This document shows, one piece after another, positions 10,270 to 22,168 of a DNA stretch of 64,000 nucleotides. Within the stretch, counting starts at the first letter, position 1. Every line of letters starts with the position of its first letter. The stretch covers positions 1-64,000 of the forward strand of contig KV919139.1 of the NCBI GenBank assembly GCA_002049455.2, read 5' to 3'. The notes under the pieces are model-generated. The model was given only the letters and a program-made list of their open reading frames with translations, was not told the DNA's origin and searched no databases. This DNA comes from Porphyra umbilicalis. Taxonomy: Eukaryota > Rhodophyta > Bangiophyceae > Bangiales > Bangiaceae. The translations under genes were made by a program, and so were the position numbers.

Positions 10270-13200
10270 ATGTCCACGGACGAGGACCCCGACGATCCTG
10301 CAATGGACCTAGTGGCGCGGCACTGCGGCACCGGTCACCCCCTCCAATTGCCAAACACGCTTTACGACGCGGTCGGGGTCCAGTTTTCTAACGCTCTGAG
10401 GCAACCTGCTTCCGCGGAGAATGCCCAAGTGCGGCTGCCGCGTCGAAAGAGGCGACGTCCAACGCCCTCCCGACCACGTCCTTCTCGTGACCGCCGTCAA
10501 CCTCGTGTCGACCATTTTTCGTCAGACCTGTCGCCCGAGGCGGGCCCCATCAACCTCTTCAAAGACAACACCGGCGACGCGGGCGGCGACGCAGGCGAGG
10601 GTGAGGAAGTGGAGGGGGGAGGGGTTGAGGGTATCGGGGTCGATGGCGAGAGCGGCGGTGGCGGCGGAGGCGACGGTGGCGGACCAGCTGTCGGTGGCGG
10701 AGCGGCCGCCCGGCGCGCCGCCCTAACGGATGATCCATACGACAGGCCGGGCGCCTTGGCGGCTGTTAACCGGTACGCCGACCTCATGTCGGTCGAGCTG
10801 GTGGTGGTGCTCAGCGGTGGGGAGCGGACTGGGGCCGCCCTATCCTACATTTACCGATTGTCGGCGGTTGGCGGAGGTGCTGCGGTGGTCGTTGGCGAGG
10901 GGGAGCGCGCGGCTGTGACGTGGCTGACACGGTCTCGCGGCCGCCGTATCTGCCTGTGTTCCTGCGGCGGCCGCAGTGGCGCCGAGTCGCTGGAGATGCG
11001 GGAGTGGATATGCCAGTCGGAAAATTGCTTCCACGTCCGTGCTCTTTTTGAGGCCATCCAGTCCCTGGTCCCGCGGTACAACGAACAGACCCTGGACGGT
11101 CTCCTTTCGAGGCATCCCGCGCTCGACAACTCCTCCACGCCGGCCACGTCTGAGAAGCAGGTGTTCTACGCGACGAAGACGCATAAGAAGCGGGCTATCT
11201 TTGCCGTTTTGTGCGGCGGCTCGTGGAGCGCTGTGTCCATGCGCCCCCTTGTCGGCAAGACGTCGGCCAAGAGGGGGCGCATGATGCGTGCGGCGAGCAC
11301 AAGTCTCAGCTGCCACGACCACTGGTAGTGCAAGCATGCCAAGGCGGTCAATGAGTCGTGCGAGGAGGCCCGGCTCGCGTTCGAGCTTGCGGGCGTCGCT
11401 TGCGCTCTTGCCCTGTTCAACGATGCGGACGTGCTGCTGTCGCAGCCGTTAGGCCGCAAGCGGCGGCGGTCATTGGCGGAGGGGGCCCGAGTCGCCGCCC
11501 AAGCCGAGGCGTATGCGCGTTTCTCCGACGAGTCCCGATGGCGGGAGGCCCGCAACATGCTGCCATGCCAAGGGAAGATTGACGCGTGCGGGAGGTACGA
11601 TCTCGTTGCCGACCAAGCCACAGACGGTGGCATCCCTGTATTGGATGGCGTCCTGTACGAGGCGACCTGTTGTAAGTGCGGGGCGGGCTACCAGGCGACG
11701 TCAGTCAAAAACTCGGGCGTTATCTTTCTTAACCTCCGCGGTCGGGTTACCGTGAGCATGCATCAGTAGGAGTGGGCGTGCGGGACGGTCGTCGTCTGTG
11801 ACGACGCCGCCACCACTGGGGAGCGGTGCGGCATCGTGCGGCACGTCTTCCACACCTTCTTGGCGGAGCCTGTTGTCGGGGCTTTTGCGGGTCTCGACAG
11901 GCCCGCCATCAGGGACTTGGCGCAGCAGCTGATCCTGTCATCCTCGACAAGCGAATGGTTGTCAGCGGCCAGCGCCGTTGAGTCAGTGGCAATCGTGTGG
12001 CCGTTTTTGCGGCTCGTAGGCAAGGCCGACGACGCGGACCCGCTGCTGCTGCGCGCCATTGGCGAGCTGCTCCTGTTCAAGGAAGGCGTCGACACGCTGT
12101 GGGAGACCAAGTGGCGATTTTTGGCGTCCCCAGTCTCCCTGGACTTCGAGGCCGACTGGAAGGAGACATCAGTGGAGCAGTACAACGCGTAGGCGGCCGT
12201 GTAGCCCTCCGCCGTTCTGCCATCGCCGATGCTGAGCGGCAGCCGCCTTTCCGTCAAGCGGGCTGTCTCGCAAGCGCTCGAGACTCGAACCGGCCACGTC
12301 TTCCCGGACTTGGACGCCGTGCGGCCCGTCATCACAGACGCAAAGACGGACAAGGTCAACGCGGATCGGGCGGCCAAGGCGGCCGCCGGCCCCAACGCGC
12401 TGGAGCGGGAGCTCGACCGCGTGCTGGGGGCCGACGACTGCCGGCACGCCTACATTACGTCGGATGTTCTTATGCCTGGCGTTGAGAACTTCCTTTGCCC
12501 GTTCGGCCTTCTTACGGGCTTTGACTTCCTGGACCAGGCCAAAAGCCCCGAGCACGCGCTGGCCGCCCTGGTTCAGCGGTTCTCCCTCTTGCCCAACATC
12601 GTCTCTTTCGACACGCCGTGACAACTCGCCCGTATCGCGCAGCGGCGTCTCCCCTGACTGCTTAACACCTCCAAGTTCCATTGCTTCGTTGACCGGCTGC
12701 GCAACGTCGGCGACCAGCACAAGTGCTCGTGCGTCTTCGACGCCAACAAGTACCCGTCGCTGTGTTGTAAGCACCGCTCGGCGTGCGCTGAGAGCAGGCA
12801 CTCGCTTAAGAAGGCGTTTAAAACGCACCTCACCCATCTTCGACAGGACCACTTCATCGTGCAGATGAGGATCCTCGCGGCGATGATCAACCTGCGAGTG
12901 ATGATGCGCGGTGCGACGGGCAGCGAGATCCACCACCGTCCAATGGCCAAGTTCTTCCACTTGACCGTCATCAAGCACTGCGAGCGCAAGGCGTGCGCCT
13001 GTGCTAACTGGCTTGCCCGCGCGGCGGAGGCGGAGGTCGAGATGGGCGACGCGGGTAACGGGGGTGATGGAGGTGGTACTGGTGGAAGCGGGGGTGGTGG
13101 TAGTAGTGGAATCGGGGTTGACGCGGTAGTGATCCACGACGATGAGCTCTTTGGCATTGACGTGGAGAATGGGTGCTGGGGGGTCGATTATGGAGGGAGT

Positions 13201-13614
13201 GGGAATCAGCAGGGAGCGGCGGAGGTCGGCAACGCAGGTAGCGTCGGGGTGGAGGGTCGGATGGGGGCCGAGGTCCTCAATGGCCCTCAGCTGCCTCCTG
13301 GTGCAGACGTTGTGAGCGCCGTTGACAGCGAGGCCAGTGAGGCTTCTGACTCACACTCCTCGGCATGGGAGAGCGAGAGAGATCGAGGATGCAAGTGGCG
13401 CACAGACAGGCCACCCGCTCCCTGTCTGCTACCGTATTCAATGTCAGTCGAGACGGGCCCTCCCGCTGCATCCAAGTCCAGCCGTAGAAGCGTCGGCACG
13501 CGCCGCACACGGGGGGGGAGATGGGCGGTGGCAGCGGCCGCAGCGGCCGCGGCTGCCGAGACCGCTGCCTCAGCGGCGGCTGCAACACCGATGACGGGCG
13601 GGGCGACCATGTGA
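10270..13614 (+). pseudogene. KDZ/Zisupton-like transposase, interrupted by six in-frame stops
   Basis: One reading frame runs the full 3.3 kb (about 1,115 codons) with no frameshift but with TAG at 11326, 11767, 12190 and 12202 and TGA at 12619 and 12655. From the N-terminus it shows a basic and Gly-rich region; a SWIM-like cysteine cluster near 10949-11040 (CLCSCGG...CQSENCFH); and a second cysteine pair near 11668 (CCKCG). Next come the segment at ~12470-12660 (LCPFGLLTGFDFL, then SPEHALAALVQRF) and the segment at ~12700-12900 (KCSCVFDANKYPSLCCKHR, then CAESRHSLKK and ~35 residues of helix). The order of SWIM finger, cysteine pair, LCPFG segment and CAES motif resembles KDZ/Zisupton transposases, which are large cut-and-paste enzymes. 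The family call comes from motif memory, not a search. The tail from ~13040 is Gly/Ala-rich low complexity. No TIRs were found. Confidence 0.5.
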
Positions 13615-13679
13615 CCGGCGGTGGCAGTGCCAGCAGCTGGGGTGGCACGAGTGGCGTGGCTGGAGCCGCAGCGTGGGAA

Positions 13680-14330
13680 TCGCAGAGGTGGGGGCGGGGG
13701 CAAGGGCGGGCGGGGGCGGGGGTTGGGTCGGGGGCGTGCGCAGGGGCGGGAGCGGGGGAGGGTGGGAGCGGAGGCGAGGGCAGGGGCAGGTGCGGGCGAA
13801 AGCGGGGCTCCGGGTGGGCGCGGGGCCGTAGGCGGGGGCGGAAGCGGGCGGGGGCGGGGGCGGGAGCGGGGGTGGGAGCGGAGGCGGCGCGGGATGGTGG
13901 GTGCAGGCGGGCGCGGGGGCGGATGTGGGGGCGGGCGCGGGCGGAGCTGCGGGCCAGACCGGGTGCAGTTGAGCGGGCAGTGGCGCGGGCGGTGGTGCTG
14001 TCGGGATACCGGGAGGGCGCGGGGGCGGGGGCCGGGGCGGGGGAACGGGCGGTTTTGGAACGGAATCCGAGCAGGCAGTGGCGCGGGCGGTGGGGCTGGC
14101 GGAGGAGCGGGCGGGGATGGATCAGGGGGCGAGAGCACGGGCGGGGGCTGGGACGGGGGCGGGGGAGCGAGCGGGGGCGGGAGCGGGGGCCAGGGTGGGG
14201 GGGCGGGTGGGGGTGGAGGCGGCCGCGGCGGCGGCGCCGGGGGCGGGTGTGCGGGCGGCCGCGGCGGCGGTGCCGGGGGCGCTAATTGGGGCGCCGGTGG
14301 GGGCCCGGGGCGCGGTCATGGGCAGAGGGG
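13680..14330. repeat. G-rich low-complexity tract
   Basis: About 650 bp in which the top strand is almost entirely GGGCGG, GGGGGC and GGGAGC-type words. All three + frames are open and give Gly/Arg/Ala-only products, so these are compositional. The strand asymmetry (G on top, C below) is extreme, and many G-quadruplex-capable runs are present. Confidence 0.7.
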
Positions 14331-14639
14331 AGCGTCCCGCAGTGCCCCCTGGACGGGGACAATGGGGCGTCCGCTACCCGGGGCGGCCGCCATTCCGTCG
14401 CCAAAAGGCTGTTGGGCGACCCGCAGTGGACCAGTAAGCGGTACTGCCAGTTGCAATCGTACTCATTCTCCCCGTCGCGGAGAGGCTGCGCCTGAGCGCG
14501 TGAGCTGCAGCCGACGGCAGTGGAATATGCGAGGCTCGTTGTCAGCCGCCCCGCAGCGCATATGGCGCGCTGTAACGCTGCGCAAAGAATCAACACAGTG
14601 ATCTGCGACGTGGCTCTCAGCTGTCATATTACGTCGACA

Positions 14640-15770
14640 CGTGGATGGGTGACCCCCCCTCCTGAGGTGCATTCAGGTCTCCACCCTCATTGGTCGACGC
14701 CGAATGTCGATCATCGACATGCGCCACGCCCAGTTGAGACACCCCTGAAGTGGACATTACGATTGCCTGCCATTCATTGGACAGATTGGTTGGTGTCAGA
14801 CACGTTTCACTTGTCCAGCGGTTGGAACCAGCTCTCTGAAGACGTGTCCCAACCGTAGTTGGCAGCAGGCGCATCAGGGCGTCTCGGGGCATTCACAGCA
14901 CCTGTCTTTTTCGAATATGCGACAAATCGAAAGTCTACTTGCTGAACCATGCGAATCGCGTCGATCTCGAGCAAGCCGGGTCGCCATCACGCTCGTTGCA
15001 GACCGGGGCATGTTGAGCACTATGATGACCCTGGATGGTCTCTTTTTTTGGATGAGACTATGATCGAAGGACGGGGGTGGTAGTAGCTTGAGTTCTATGA
15101 TACGGATGGGGAACGAGGTGACATCAATGCGTCAAGGTGGGACAATCTTTTCATCTGAGGTAGCGTGAGAAGAGCAGCAGCTACAAGAAAACGAGCACGT
15201 CAAAAGTGGGTTGCAAACCACGTATTTCTGACCTCCAAAAAATGGCGGTTGCAGAGTGGTTGCAATCATTCAAAGGCCTACGTGGACCAATGGAAAGGCT
15301 AGGAATCATGTGAGGTCCTTACACAGTCTCCTCATGCAGCTCTGCGCACTGGAAACGCACATCAGGATCTCAAAAAGTCTGAAGAAATTTGTTGATCGCA
15401 TGAGAAATCACAGGTCTGACCCAGAACCCTCTCCATGCCCTTTCCAGGCCCAAGCAAGCGGCCCAAAAATCTCAGGAAATCTCATTGTGGGTTGCAATGG
15501 CTCTGCGTGACTCCTGCAAGACGCGTTGATTGGGTTGCCAGATTACTGGCGGTAACTCTTAGCCAATAGTTTGATCGTGGCTTGTCGAACAGCTTATCCT
15601 CCTTCATTTCTATGCTGTGTCGTCAGCTCTGCCTCCCTTCTCTCTGCAACGGCCATTTTTTTGAGGTTAGCAGTAGCATTGTTCACCACGAGCTTGTCTA
15701 TCATTGTACGTCACGATCAGTAACAGAAGTATCTGCTTTTTACCTGCTTTTTTGCGCTTCTTATATGTAC
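14640..15770. other. intergenic, nothing recognised
   Basis: Balanced composition and no ORF with recognisable content. Near 14701 there is a near-palindrome centred on TGTCGATCATCGACA that also occurs (one base different) at 5036-5058. I cannot connect either copy to an element. Confidence 0.45.
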
Positions 15771-15778
15771 GCGTCTTG

Positions 15779-16492
15779 GAGTGTCTCTACCAATGGCTCC
15801 AACCGTCCAGACAGCCAAACGTGGCACCGTTTGGCCGTTAGGACGGTTGGAGCACTGGTGGCTGGGATCCGCTCCAAAACTAGGGTGTGATGGGGCTGTG
15901 ACGGCCCATAAATAGACCGGTTCACATTTTCTAATCCCTTAGAGCATCTCCACCATGGAGCCAACCGTCCAACCCAACGGCCACGTGTGCACAACGTGTG
16001 GTGCTGTCACTGGCTCTCCAAACGCAGAGCTAAAACTAAGCAGATCACGTCTCAAGCTTGGGCTCCTCTCGACATCTCTGGCGGTGCGCCTCTTTTGTGG
16101 CACGCCAGTATTCCCACAGATGCACTACAGAGAATCTCCATGACTGCCAGATCGTCTCGCAACTGTCTGCAAGCCACGGGTCACGCTTTTTATTAGCTTT
16201 TATGGTCCGAACAGGGAACCAGGGGTTGACCAAACGACTCGGGGCGTCTCCAAACAGGCCTGCTTGCAGTGGCGCTGCCGTTCAAGCTCCAAAAGAAGGG
16301 CGATCCCGCGAGGCCACCACGAGATGCATTAGGGGATGAGAAAATGTGAACCAGTCTATTTATGGGCCGTCACAGCCCCGTCACACCCTAGTTTTGGAGC
16401 GGATCCCAGCCACCAGTGCTCCAACCGACCAAACGGCCAAACGGTGCCACGTTTGTCTGTTTTGACGGTTGAAGCCATTGCTGGAGACGCTC
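15779..16492. mobile_element. foldback (long-TIR) element interrupted by another MITE
   Basis: The left arm (15779-15938) and right arm (16332-16492) are inverted copies of each other over about 160 bp, both carrying for example GGCTGGGATCCGCTCCAAAA and CTGTGACGGCCCATAAATAG. The ends read GAGTGTCTCTACCAATGG and GAGCGTCTCCAGCAATGG. The outer flanks are TTG and TTA, a plausible 3-bp TTA target duplication with one change. Before the inner insertion the two arms were separated by only a few bases, so the element was nearly a pure hairpin. Confidence 0.7.
15942..16328 (+). mobile_element. 387-bp MITE inserted in the loop of the foldback element (copy A)
   Basis: It begins GAGCATCTCCACC and ends GAGATGCA, with TTA directly on both sides (15939-15941 and 16329-16331). 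Removing it with one TTA leaves the hairpin arms of the outer element joined, so the boundaries are well supported. A copy about 98% identical lies in inverted orientation at 22740-23126. The terminal motif GAGC-TCTCCA-CAATGG is shared with the outer element, so the two families are probably moved by related transposases; a TTA target is typical of PIF/Harbinger elements. Confidence 0.7.
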
Positions 16493-16499
16493 TTAGGCC

Positions 16500-17520
16500 C
16501 ATTATAGACGGCAGGCTTCGAACGTGCATGCACGCGTGTCCACCAATGAGCACACGCCGTTCCAATCACGCCCACTTCAAGATGGGATTTTTGCACGGAA
16601 CATCGCTCCCGCGCACGACGGACTTACTCTTCAAAACGTGCCTTTTTTGGGTCATTTGGGACTCGCACGTGGACAAGTGCGAGTTTTTTGGAAAATCTCG
16701 CGCACGAACACGACGATCACGGCCGGATTTCCCAGTCGCATACCCATGTGGGGAAGACATTCGACCTGGGACGGCGGTGTCGTGATGGATCCCTCGCTCG
16801 TCGGAGGTGGTCATGACAAGCGTGATTGCTGGTGGTGCTGTCCAGCGCCGACACCTGAGGTGGTACACAGCGACGCAAAGAACGGTGCCCTCAGAGAGGC
16901 CGCTCGCCCGAGGGCGCAAGAGCACTCTGTCTGCCATGTACGCGGACAGCGCGCGGACACGCAATCAGCGTTCACAGCCTGCGGCGGGCCATGCAGTGAC
17001 GACGGCTGTTACGCTCAACCACGAACTGCACGGGACAATCAGGGTGCACGAAACCAGGGGGTGTCGACAGCAGCGCTGGCCCAGCGGCATGGTAAGTTCA
17101 TCTCGCATTGGACGCCCCTTGTGGCAACGTATACGGGTCAATTGGCTCTGGAAGGCTGCCCTGGGTCCAGAAAACTGGGACACTACACCTGACGGCGCGG
17201 GCCGGCCCACGTGTTGACGTGTGCCTAGTGCCACGCTGACAGGCTGACAAGCTGCCAGTGTCAGCCTTCTGCTCTGCGGGCAAGGCCGCCCCGCCTCATT
17301 TTGCGGGACGTTGCATTTACACCGCGTCGGACCCTCACGCGCGTCTCCTCGTGGATCCCGGCATGGAGCATGATCCAATCAGGCGGAGGCACCCTGACGA
17401 TAGCACGGATCGCGGCCCCTGCCTTGTGCAGCGACGCCAGCACTGTATATGACGGATAGACTCAGGCGTCAGCGGATGGCCACATCGTGCGTCCAGCCAG
17501 CACCCGTCTGCTCCCTGCCA
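16500..17520. other. intergenic, nothing recognised
   Basis: Short ORFs on both strands without recognisable domains. This may be 5' flanking DNA of the + strand ORF that follows. Confidence 0.4.
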
Positions 17521-17524
17521 TCCC

Positions 17525-19003
17525 TTGGCTCTCGGTAACCGACACATCCCGCGATCTACGCAGCGAGCATCACAATGGCGTCCCCACCCCCCCCCCGGCG
17601 GCGTTCCCCACCCCCCAGGCGTCGGCTACCCCACCACGCCAGGAGGCGGCGAACGCGCCTGCTCTCGACTCCACCGCGGGCCTACCCCCGGCGATGAGGG
17701 AGGGGACATCTTCCGCTTCAGTATGGCGCCCTCCTCTATCGGCGCGGGCGCCACGGATGCCGAGGCCGGTACAGCGACCAACAACTTTGTCCACGACAAG
17801 GCCACCGCCTACCTGGCCAAGCTGTCGTCAGCCGAGCTGCGGGTGGTCCTACGAGTGCTCAAGATAAGTGGCAAGATGCAGGCGCCGATGCCGGTCGAGC
17901 GTGGCGCGGAGCTTGACGCGATGGAAGACCAGGGGATGGGTGACGAGGAGCTTGAGTGCCTCGTGGACGACGAGCTGATGGCTGTCATCCCGTCGCCGAC
18001 GTCACGCGCCGCGCTGCGGCCGGCCGTGAGGATGAGCGCGGCCTCGCTCTCGCCGACTGCTGATGCGCCGAGGGACTTCGGTCAGGGCGGCAATCCGACG
18101 GCGGCAGGCGCGTCTGCTGGGACAAGCTCGCGCGAGCCGTCTTTTTCAGGCAATGACGCTGCGCGCCTGGCCCACGTGGTCACTGATCCGGCACACTTCC
18201 AGTCGCTGCGCGTGAGCCAGCAGCGCATGACCAGGGCGGAGCTTGACAAGGAGCGGGCGGGGCTTTGGCAGACCGTTCTTGCGCCGGCATTCAACAACTC
18301 GTCGTACGCGCCCGTCCGCCCGCAGGTCGTCGATGGCGTGCTGGAGACTGATCTTCGCCTCATGGATCCCAACAAGCTGTCGACGACGCGGGACCCAAGC
18401 AAGCTGGAGATGATCTACCGCGCTCTTCGTTCCGATTACACGACAGCGTATGCTAATTACTCACGCAGCGGCCAGCTCGAAGGGGAGGTGTTTAAGGACT
18501 TTGTGAAGGGCGACCATCGGCTGCTGTACTTGCACTGCCTGCTCCATCGCAATCCATCCGTGGACTTCCTGTTGCGGACGCTTCCACTCTCCGCACAGAC
18601 CGAGGTGGGCCTGCCGGAAAGCAACCAGGTCGGGCAAGGCCCTGCTCACTCGGGCTCAGTGACGAAGCGCAAGCGCGCCCGGACGACGGAGGTCACTATT
18701 GGCGGCAGGGACGCGCTGGCGAGCGCGCTGACGTCCATTGGGAAGGGTTCCCCAGGCAGCGGTCGCAATGTGGCCTCTGAGATGGCCCTGGAGGTCCATG
18801 ACAACGCCGAAGCGGTCGGGGCGGTGTGGAAGCAGCTGAGGATTGCACGTGCCGCGGAGGCCGACGACCATGACGATGAGATGGCGCGCACGATGCGCGT
18901 CCACCTGGAGAAGCAGATGGCGAAGATGCTGCAGTCAGCGCGAGAGCCGTGTTGGTGTGCTAGGGGTCGAGTGTGTGACATAGGGCCTTGCTACAAGGAT
19001 TAG
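17525..19003 (+). CDS. uncharacterised protein, candidate ORF1-type partner of a Harbinger transposase
   Basis: An intact 492-codon frame with convincingly protein-like composition from residue 67 onward; the ATG at 17723 may be the real start because the first 66 residues are Pro/Gly-rich. Residues ~85-105 form a helix (KATAYLAKLSSAELRVVLRVL). Residues ~240-355 contain a compact domain with a tryptophan motif (ERAGLWQTVLAPAFNNSSY), then YANYSRSGQLEGEVF and a helical segment ending near LLHRNPSVDFLLRTLP. A basic patch (TKRKRARTTEV) could be a nuclear signal. The C-terminal helix (~450-480) is charged. PIF/Harbinger elements often encode a Myb/trihelix DNA-binding ORF1, and the transposase at 20479-22168 lies in convergent orientation. 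That pairing is inferred from position, not proven by similarity. Confidence 0.5.
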   Translation: MALGNRHIPRSTQRASQWRPHPPPGGVPHPPGVGYPTTPGGGERACSRLHRGPTPGDEGGDIFRFSMAPSSIGAGATDAEAGTATNNFVHDKATAYLAKLSSAELRVVLRVLKISGKMQAPMPVERGAELDAMEDQGMGDEELECLVDDELMAVIPSPTSRAALRPAVRMSAASLSPTADAPRDFGQGGNPTAAGASAGTSSREPSFSGNDAARLAHVVTDPAHFQSLRVSQQRMTRAELDKERAGLWQTVLAPAFNNSSYAPVRPQVVDGVLETDLRLMDPNKLSTTRDPSKLEMIYRALRSDYTTAYANYSRSGQLEGEVFKDFVKGDHRLLYLHCLLHRNPSVDFLLRTLPLSAQTEVGLPESNQVGQGPAHSGSVTKRKRARTTEVTIGGRDALASALTSIGKGSPGSGRNVASEMALEVHDNAEAVGAVWKQLRIARAAEADDHDDEMARTMRVHLEKQMAKMLQSAREPCWCARGRVCDIGPCYKD

Positions 19004-20478
19004 CTCGGGGGCGAGACCATTGTTGGGGGGATTTTGGAAAATCTGTGCAGGCCAACCTGTGCAATAAAAACCTGTATCTTGCTTTTTTTTCATGCGCTTC
19101 CCACATGCACCCAGCGCCGTCCCCCATGTTTGTTGCCCAAAATGTCTACAAACAGCAACCCCCCCTTTTAATCCGACAACGAGGCAGGCGCCGCCATGCG
19201 TCCCGCCTTCCGGACCGCGTCATCAAAACTCGTACACGGCTATCGCCCTTGGTGAACTCTGCAGTGACAGTCCAACCGTTCGCCGACCAAAGCGGATACA
19301 TACGCCCCCCCGCCCCTCCCCCACCGCCGACGCCCGCGTTGTCGCACGACGCCTATCCTCCAAAAGGGCGTGCCTTGCAACGGTACGGGGCCGCGGCGGG
19401 AGGCAATGCAGCAGAGACACCAGCAGTCGGTCCCGAATATGTGGGCGCCCATCGCCATTGTGGCCGATGCGCGCCCCGCACATGTCCATGTTCGGGGGGG
19501 CGGCTGCGGCGGATCACCCAGCCCAGCCAGGTCAGAGAGGGGACGGTCGACCCCATGCTAGAGTCGGGCCGGCCAGTAGGGGTAGCGACAAGCGATATCT
19601 CACAGAACCCACAGGTTGCCGCCACCGGTACCCTTTCCCCCTCTCCCAGCAGCACACCCATGCGGCGGTGGCCGCGGTACCCCCCCGCCCCTGACAATGC
19701 CGTCCTCTGCCGGCAACGTGGACGCCCTCCTGAGAATCCAAAGGGCGCCGCGACCTCGGTCGAGCCCCCCCTCCCGGCGGCACGGGCCGAAACCAGCCGT
19801 GGCACAGCGGATGCTCCCCCCAATCCCTTCGGCAGCGGGCGCCATCGTCGGCGCTCCCCCGTTGCAATACCGGCCGGCGCCGTCCCGGACACATCTTTTC
19901 CAGGTAGGCCTGCTGGCTGCGGCCGGGGAGCAGACTGGGTGTGATGGAGTCTGCTTTCCGGCTACCAGCAGTCGTGGGTAGCGGCTAATTTGAACGAGGC
20001 CCGCAGCACATTGCGTGGACTGGGCATCTCAAGTAGAGCAGCACCTCATATCTTACAATGATAGGATCATATCCTGCGCCGGTGTTGGACAGCGATCAGC
20101 TGACAGCACACAAATCGATCATTGGTCTAATAATTCCACGTGCTGGTGGAAATTGTATTTGTCTTGCAAGAACGCGTCGCCGCTGTGCGACCGTCTTCTT
20201 CCCTGTGTAGAGCGTGATGCACATGTGCATCCCTCTTGCGAATCCATCAAGGCGCCCAATGGAAACGATGTACAGACACCTATTTTTGAATGACCGGAAA
20301 CTTGGCGCATGGCTGTGCTTCACAAGGAAAAATAACAAGGAAGTGAAAAAAAGCGGTTCTATTCGAAAAAAGTCAAGACGGCGGACAGCACTGCAGATTC
20401 TTGAGCCGCCGAGTCACAGCCACCCGCAAGGCGCACACCTACCGGTCGCGTCTGCGTTGTCGTAGGCGCTGGTCGAGG
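19004..20478. other. intergenic between two convergent genes
   Basis: The region at 19090-19980 keeps frames open on both strands with Pro/Arg/Gly-rich products and no domain. 19980-20478 is AT-richer with nothing recognised. As the space between two convergent genes it should contain both 3' ends and possibly terminators, but I can place none. Confidence 0.4.
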
Positions 20479-22168
20479 TCACACTGATTTCGCAAAATGT
20501 CCGCCCCCGACGCACACGCGGCGTCGTCGACGCCGAGGTCCTCCACACACGGGCTGCTGCGGTCCGTCAAAAAAGTTGTGCATCTTGACCGCCACTCGGA
20601 GGATCTTGCTGCACACCGCCAGAGGGAAGCGCAAAGGCCGCCAAAATATCCCCCACCGGCCGATAATCTGCCCAAAGACCTGCTCTGCAAACGTGCGCGA
20701 CGAGCTGTGCCAATAGTTGAACGAGTCTTTGTCCCACGGCAGGTTCTTCCCCGGCCATGGGGTCAGCACGCGGCGGCCGGCCACGTAGGCGTCGTCGGCC
20801 GCGACCCAAAACCCCTCCGGCAACGACCCTGCCGCGTCCAGGACCGCTGCCAACCCGCTCGTAGCCAGCGCCGTGCTATCGTGGCAGGATCCTGCCGTCA
20901 CCGCCGAGAGGAACTGTACCTTGAAGTCCGCCCCGACTGCCGCCTGCACGTTAATCGCGAAAAAATCCTTGCGGGTCCAGTACGCCATCGGGTTTGGCAC
21001 GTCGGTCACGCGCGGGCGCTGAATGCGCAACGCTAAGCCGTCGATGGCCGAAACACACCCGCGGAGTGGGTTGCGCTGCCCCTGGAAAAGAGCTCACTTT
21101 GCGTGGCCAACTCGGCATCTGTTGATGGGAATTTAATGTTGCGCAAGAAGGGCGCACCATCCAAGGCAGCAAGCACCTACAAATAAAGAACGAGGAATAA
21201 AATCCAGCAGACTGGATTGGAGCTCGGGTCAGCACGGTGCCATAAAAAGGAAAACAAAGTACAACCATCGAAAAAGAACAACAGAAAATCAGCCGAATAC
21301 TTGAGACAGAGAGGAAGTCGAGTACTCTTTCGACTCACTCCCTCGAGCAGCACGGCGACGCATGACCAGGACAGGGAAGCAGCAAACTTACCTGGTGAAA
21401 CACCGTGTACACCATGCAGCGGCCAACACCAAAAGCGAGCATACAATCCAGGTAGGACGCGCCTGCCAGTAGGCGGAGCGTCATAGCCAGTCTGCAGTCC
21501 ACAGGGATCCCCTCCCCGCTGGACAGCACCGCCATTTGCTCATCCACGTTCAGCCGGCCGCCGAGAGCTTCTTGCAAAGCGAAAAAGTCATCCCTCGTCA
21601 TGCGGAAAAGGAGGCGGAAATCCTTGTCGGAAATCTGGTCAAGACCGCGGAGCCACCCCAAACGCGTGCGACAACAACGTGTGTACTCACGAGGGGACGC
21701 AGCAACAACACACGCTGCGGCGTGCACAACCGACAGAGCAGCCACCGCGGCGGCAATGGCTACCGCGGGTTGCGCTCCCCGCTGCCGCGACGGGCGCACC
21801 CCGGAATCCACCACGCAGCGCCGTCGACCAGCCGACGGCCAGCGCAGAAGCGCCCGGCGCGGTCGCGGCGTCATCGTAGGGGCCAAAAGCCGTGCTTCGA
21901 CGTCAACGGCGACGTCAACCGCGCGTCCGTCGAGGTCCAGTGGTGCTCGAGAAGCGAGAGCGGTGGCGGGCGCAGCTTGCTGGGCGCTATATGCCTGTCC
22001 GGACGCGGGGCGCAGGGTGTCCGCGGGTCGCCGTTCCGGCCACCTGGCACGCGCAGCCTCCTCACGGATGACACCCCGTCGTGCGCGGCCTCTGGATGGG
22101 ACGGCGTGTTGCCTGGCCGTGTGAAAGGAAATTGATTGGATATGCCCAACTGTAAATAGTCGTTTCAT
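20479..22168 (-). CDS. PIF/Harbinger-type (DDE_Tnp_4) transposase or HARBI1-like nuclease, one intron, one apparent 1-nt frameshift
   Basis: Exon 1 ends at 21392 and encodes the helical N-terminal part (DKDFRLLFRMTRDDFFALQE, then a helix-turn-helix-like stretch to VYTVFHQ). A 215-bp intron (21177-21391) has GTAAGT at the donor and TTTGTAG at the acceptor, phase 0. Exon 2 continues VLAALDGAPFLRNIKFPST and then the nuclease core. Catalytic acidic residues typical of the family are visible: D in SAIDGL (21042-21040), D in ADDAYV (about 20790) and E in FAEQVFG (about 20680), followed by GRWGIF. The reading frame breaks by one base in a C4 run at 21079-21082 (G4 on the coding strand); one extra base would join the two halves. 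This is either a true pseudogene lesion or a homopolymer sequencing error. The start is uncertain: 22168 is an in-frame ATG, and another is at 22456. Confidence 0.7.

Noticed and set aside
5036-14723. Near-palindromes at 5036-5058 and 14701-14723 as ends of one 9.7-kb element
   Set aside because: Similarity beyond the ~20-bp core is weak and no target duplication was found.
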